DNA of 58,188 nt from Roseomonas sp. GC11 (lineage in GTDB: Bacteria > Pseudomonadota > Alphaproteobacteria > Acetobacterales > Acetobacteraceae). The stretch lies in assembly GCF_024437745.1 (NCBI RefSeq), contig NZ_JANFNY010000031.1, positions 1 to 58,188 on the forward strand, in the 5' to 3' direction. Positions 57,322 through 58,188 of the stretch are shown here, piece after piece; position 1 is the stretch's first letter; each line of letters starts with the position of its first letter. The notes below the pieces were generated by a model that did not search any database, was not told the DNA's origin, and saw only the letters and a list, made by a program, of their open reading frames with translations. The position numbers and the translations under genes are program-made.

Positions 57322-57710
57322 GCCTCGTCCTCCTGATCGTCATTGTCCTGGCGGCGGGGGTCGAGGACGCGCCAGTTGCGTTCCTCCCGGTCCTTCACCG
57401 GCCTGGCGGCGAAGTCGCGGATCTCGGTGCCGGAGGACCAGCCCTGGCCGCCGGCCTCGCCCACCACCTCGGCATCCTCGCCGAAGGCGAACCAGGCGGC
57501 CAGCACCTCATCCGGCGTCAGGCGCGGGGCGCGGCAGCGCTCGATGCTGTCGCGCACATAGCGGCGGGCGAAGGCATTGGCCTGGGCCAGGGTCTGGAAG
57601 CCGCGGATGGTCTCCACCGGCTCCGGCCCGTTGCCGCCCGAGAGGTCGCGGATGCGCACGCTGAAACCGCCGGGCGGCGCGAAGATGGTGGTGTCGAATT
57701 CGCCGCTCAT
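57318..57710 (-). CDS. Conserved hypothetical protein in the nadE-gltX operon
   Basis: A 130-aa protein. It begins MSGEFDTTIFAPPGGFSVRIRDL; the central part ETIRGFQTLAQANAFARRYVRDSIERCR looks like a helix pair found in small alphaproteobacterial proteins, and FAFGEDAEVVGEAGGQGW follows. The tail is strongly acidic (RRQDNDDQEDEA). No named domain is recognised; no signal or membrane segment. It overlaps both neighbours by 4 bp. Confidence 0.7.
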   Translation of the reverse strand: MSGEFDTTIFAPPGGFSVRIRDLSGGNGPEPVETIRGFQTLAQANAFARRYVRDSIERCRAPRLTPDEVLAAWFAFGEDAEVVGEAGGQGWSSGTEIRDFAARPVKDREERNWRVLDPRRQDNDDQEDEA

Positions 57711-58188
57711 GGCAGGGGGCTTGTCATTCCGTCGCTGAGAGGGGGCCCGGCGGGCAGCCGGGCGAGGCGTGGCCCGGGCGGGGCCAGACGGCGCTTGTAG
57801 GACGCCGCCGCCACGCGGCGCCAGAGCCGCGCGGCTTCCGCGGGGTCGTAGCCGCCACCGGGGGCGGCGTCCACCGCCGCGTTGCCGGCGGGCGCCCCGG
57901 CCAAAGCGCGCAGCGCGGTTTCCATGGCCAGAGCGCGCAGCGCGGCTTCCGTTGCCAAAGCGCGCAGCGCGGCCTCCATGGCGGGGTCGGGCGCGGCGGG
58001 GGGCGGCAGGCCGAGACTTTTTGCGAGGTCCGCCACCTCGGCGCGGAACAGGCCGCGCAGCGGGGCGTAGTCGCCGGGCGGGGCGTCCTCGCCGAGGGCC
58101 AGGGCGGTGCGGTCGAGCGGCGTCAGGCGCAGCCCGGCGGGGTGGTGCGGCAGGCCGGCGGCCGTGGCCAGGGCCGCCAGCAGGGGGG
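57707..58188 (-). CDS. nadE: NAD synthetase C-terminal region (partial, runs off the window)
   Basis: Only the 3' end lies here. The frame is open to the window edge. It reads LRLTPLDRTALALGEDAPPGDYAPLRGLFRAEVADLAKSLGLP, the substrate-site and helix blocks of NadE, and later GYDPAEAARLWRRVAAASYKRRLAPPGPRL, the C-terminal YKRRQAPPG motif. Between them, where NadE normally has PPSAEL...DSLPPYDVLD, there is an Ala-rich segment with three near-identical 9-residue repeats (EAALRALAT). They come from a 27-bp tandem repeat at 57900-57980. It uses ATP and ammonia or glutamine to make NAD. The assignment rests on these motifs, and the upstream part is not visible. Confidence 0.65.
   Translation of the reverse strand, partial: PLLAALATAAGLPHHPAGLRLTPLDRTALALGEDAPPGDYAPLRGLFRAEVADLAKSLGLPPPAAPDPAMEAALRALATEAALRALAMETALRALAGAPAGNAAVDAAPGGGYDPAEAARLWRRVAAASYKRRLAPPGPRLARLPAGPPLSDGMTSPLP
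57900..57980. repeat. 27-bp tandem repeat, three copies, inside nadE
   Basis: GCC(A)AAGCGCGCAGCGCGG plus a variable 9-10 bp end repeats at 57900, 57927 and 57954. It encodes three copies of the pattern (M/T)E(A/T)ALRALA in frame, so its expansion would add 9 residues per unit without a frameshift. Confidence 0.8.

Overview
The window is GC-rich chromosomal DNA from an alphaproteobacterium, most likely a member of the Acetobacteraceae close to Roseomonas. This rests on gene content and style: orphan Bug/TctC solute receptors, an MbfA-type ferritin/iron exporter, a second-type glutamyl-tRNA synthetase, class II DAHP synthase, many single-gene catabolic units and roughly 70 % GC coding DNA. I see no rRNA, tRNA, CRISPR array, transposase or integrase. 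Most genes are housekeeping or catabolic. The unusual content is mainly between the genes.

Layout. 0-10.4 kb: iron exporter mbfA, a VOC protein, then a minus-strand amide/peptide catabolic cluster (SDR, gamma-glutamyltransferase, amidase, D-2-hydroxyacid dehydrogenase, Bug receptor), then csaA-gpt and a second hydroxyacid dehydrogenase. 10.6-18.4 kb: M20 dipeptidase, a prephenate dehydrogenase behind what looks like a tyrosine attenuator, an endolysin-like M15 peptidase, a translationally coupled DAHP synthase/nicotinate phosphoribosyltransferase pair, and PhoD phosphatase. 18.6-25.4 kb: diguanylate cyclase, a D-aminoacylase divergent from an IclR regulator, and a penicillin-acylase-like enzyme. 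25.4-34.2 kb: YaiI, carbamoyl-amino-acid hydrolase with an atypical SDR, a third hydroxyacid dehydrogenase, flavin reductase, iron(III)-type permease, cold shock protein, two small proteins and a glycosyltransferase. 34.3-43.5 kb: ABC exporter with otsA, deoxyribosyltransferase, MFS exporter, dps, parE and a DUF4347-like protein. 43.6-50.2 kb: NitT/TauT-type ABC transporter parts, a putative outer-membrane protein, DUF1289, and a pteridine-reductase-like SDR overlapping folB. 50.2-58.2 kb: a long AT-rich, DnaA-box-containing gap, uvrC-pgsA, lipoprotein-moaD-moaE, and a minus-strand operon nadE-hypothetical-gltX-NAD(P)-binding protein joined by 4-nt overlaps.

Most notable observations. (1) A 16-codon leader ORF with tandem Tyr codons, a perfect -35 box, an anti-antiterminator hairpin and a terminator precede prephenate dehydrogenase at 12044-12232; together they have every part of a ribosome-mediated tyrosine attenuator. 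(2) The 50.2-50.8 kb gap has a perfect DnaA box, two near-identical paired-box units about 475 bp apart, an IHF-like site and a 54-bp stretch of about 28 % GC, so it is a candidate replication origin. (3) Eleven copies of an approximately 120-bp AT-flanked, GC-cored inverted-repeat element sit in intergenic DNA, mostly between convergent genes. They look like a mobile or expanded family of bidirectional terminators, and one copy shows a compensatory base-pair change. (4) Smaller oddities include a stand-alone DUF4347-like protein without its His/Cys motifs, a NadE end lacking its expected substrate loop and carrying 27-bp repeats, a 12-bp iteron array beside iclR, and a 22-codon ORF with a strong ribosome-binding site just ahead of the diguanylate cyclase.

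Starts were chosen by ribosome-binding site, family length and overlap. Where two starts compete, the entry says so.
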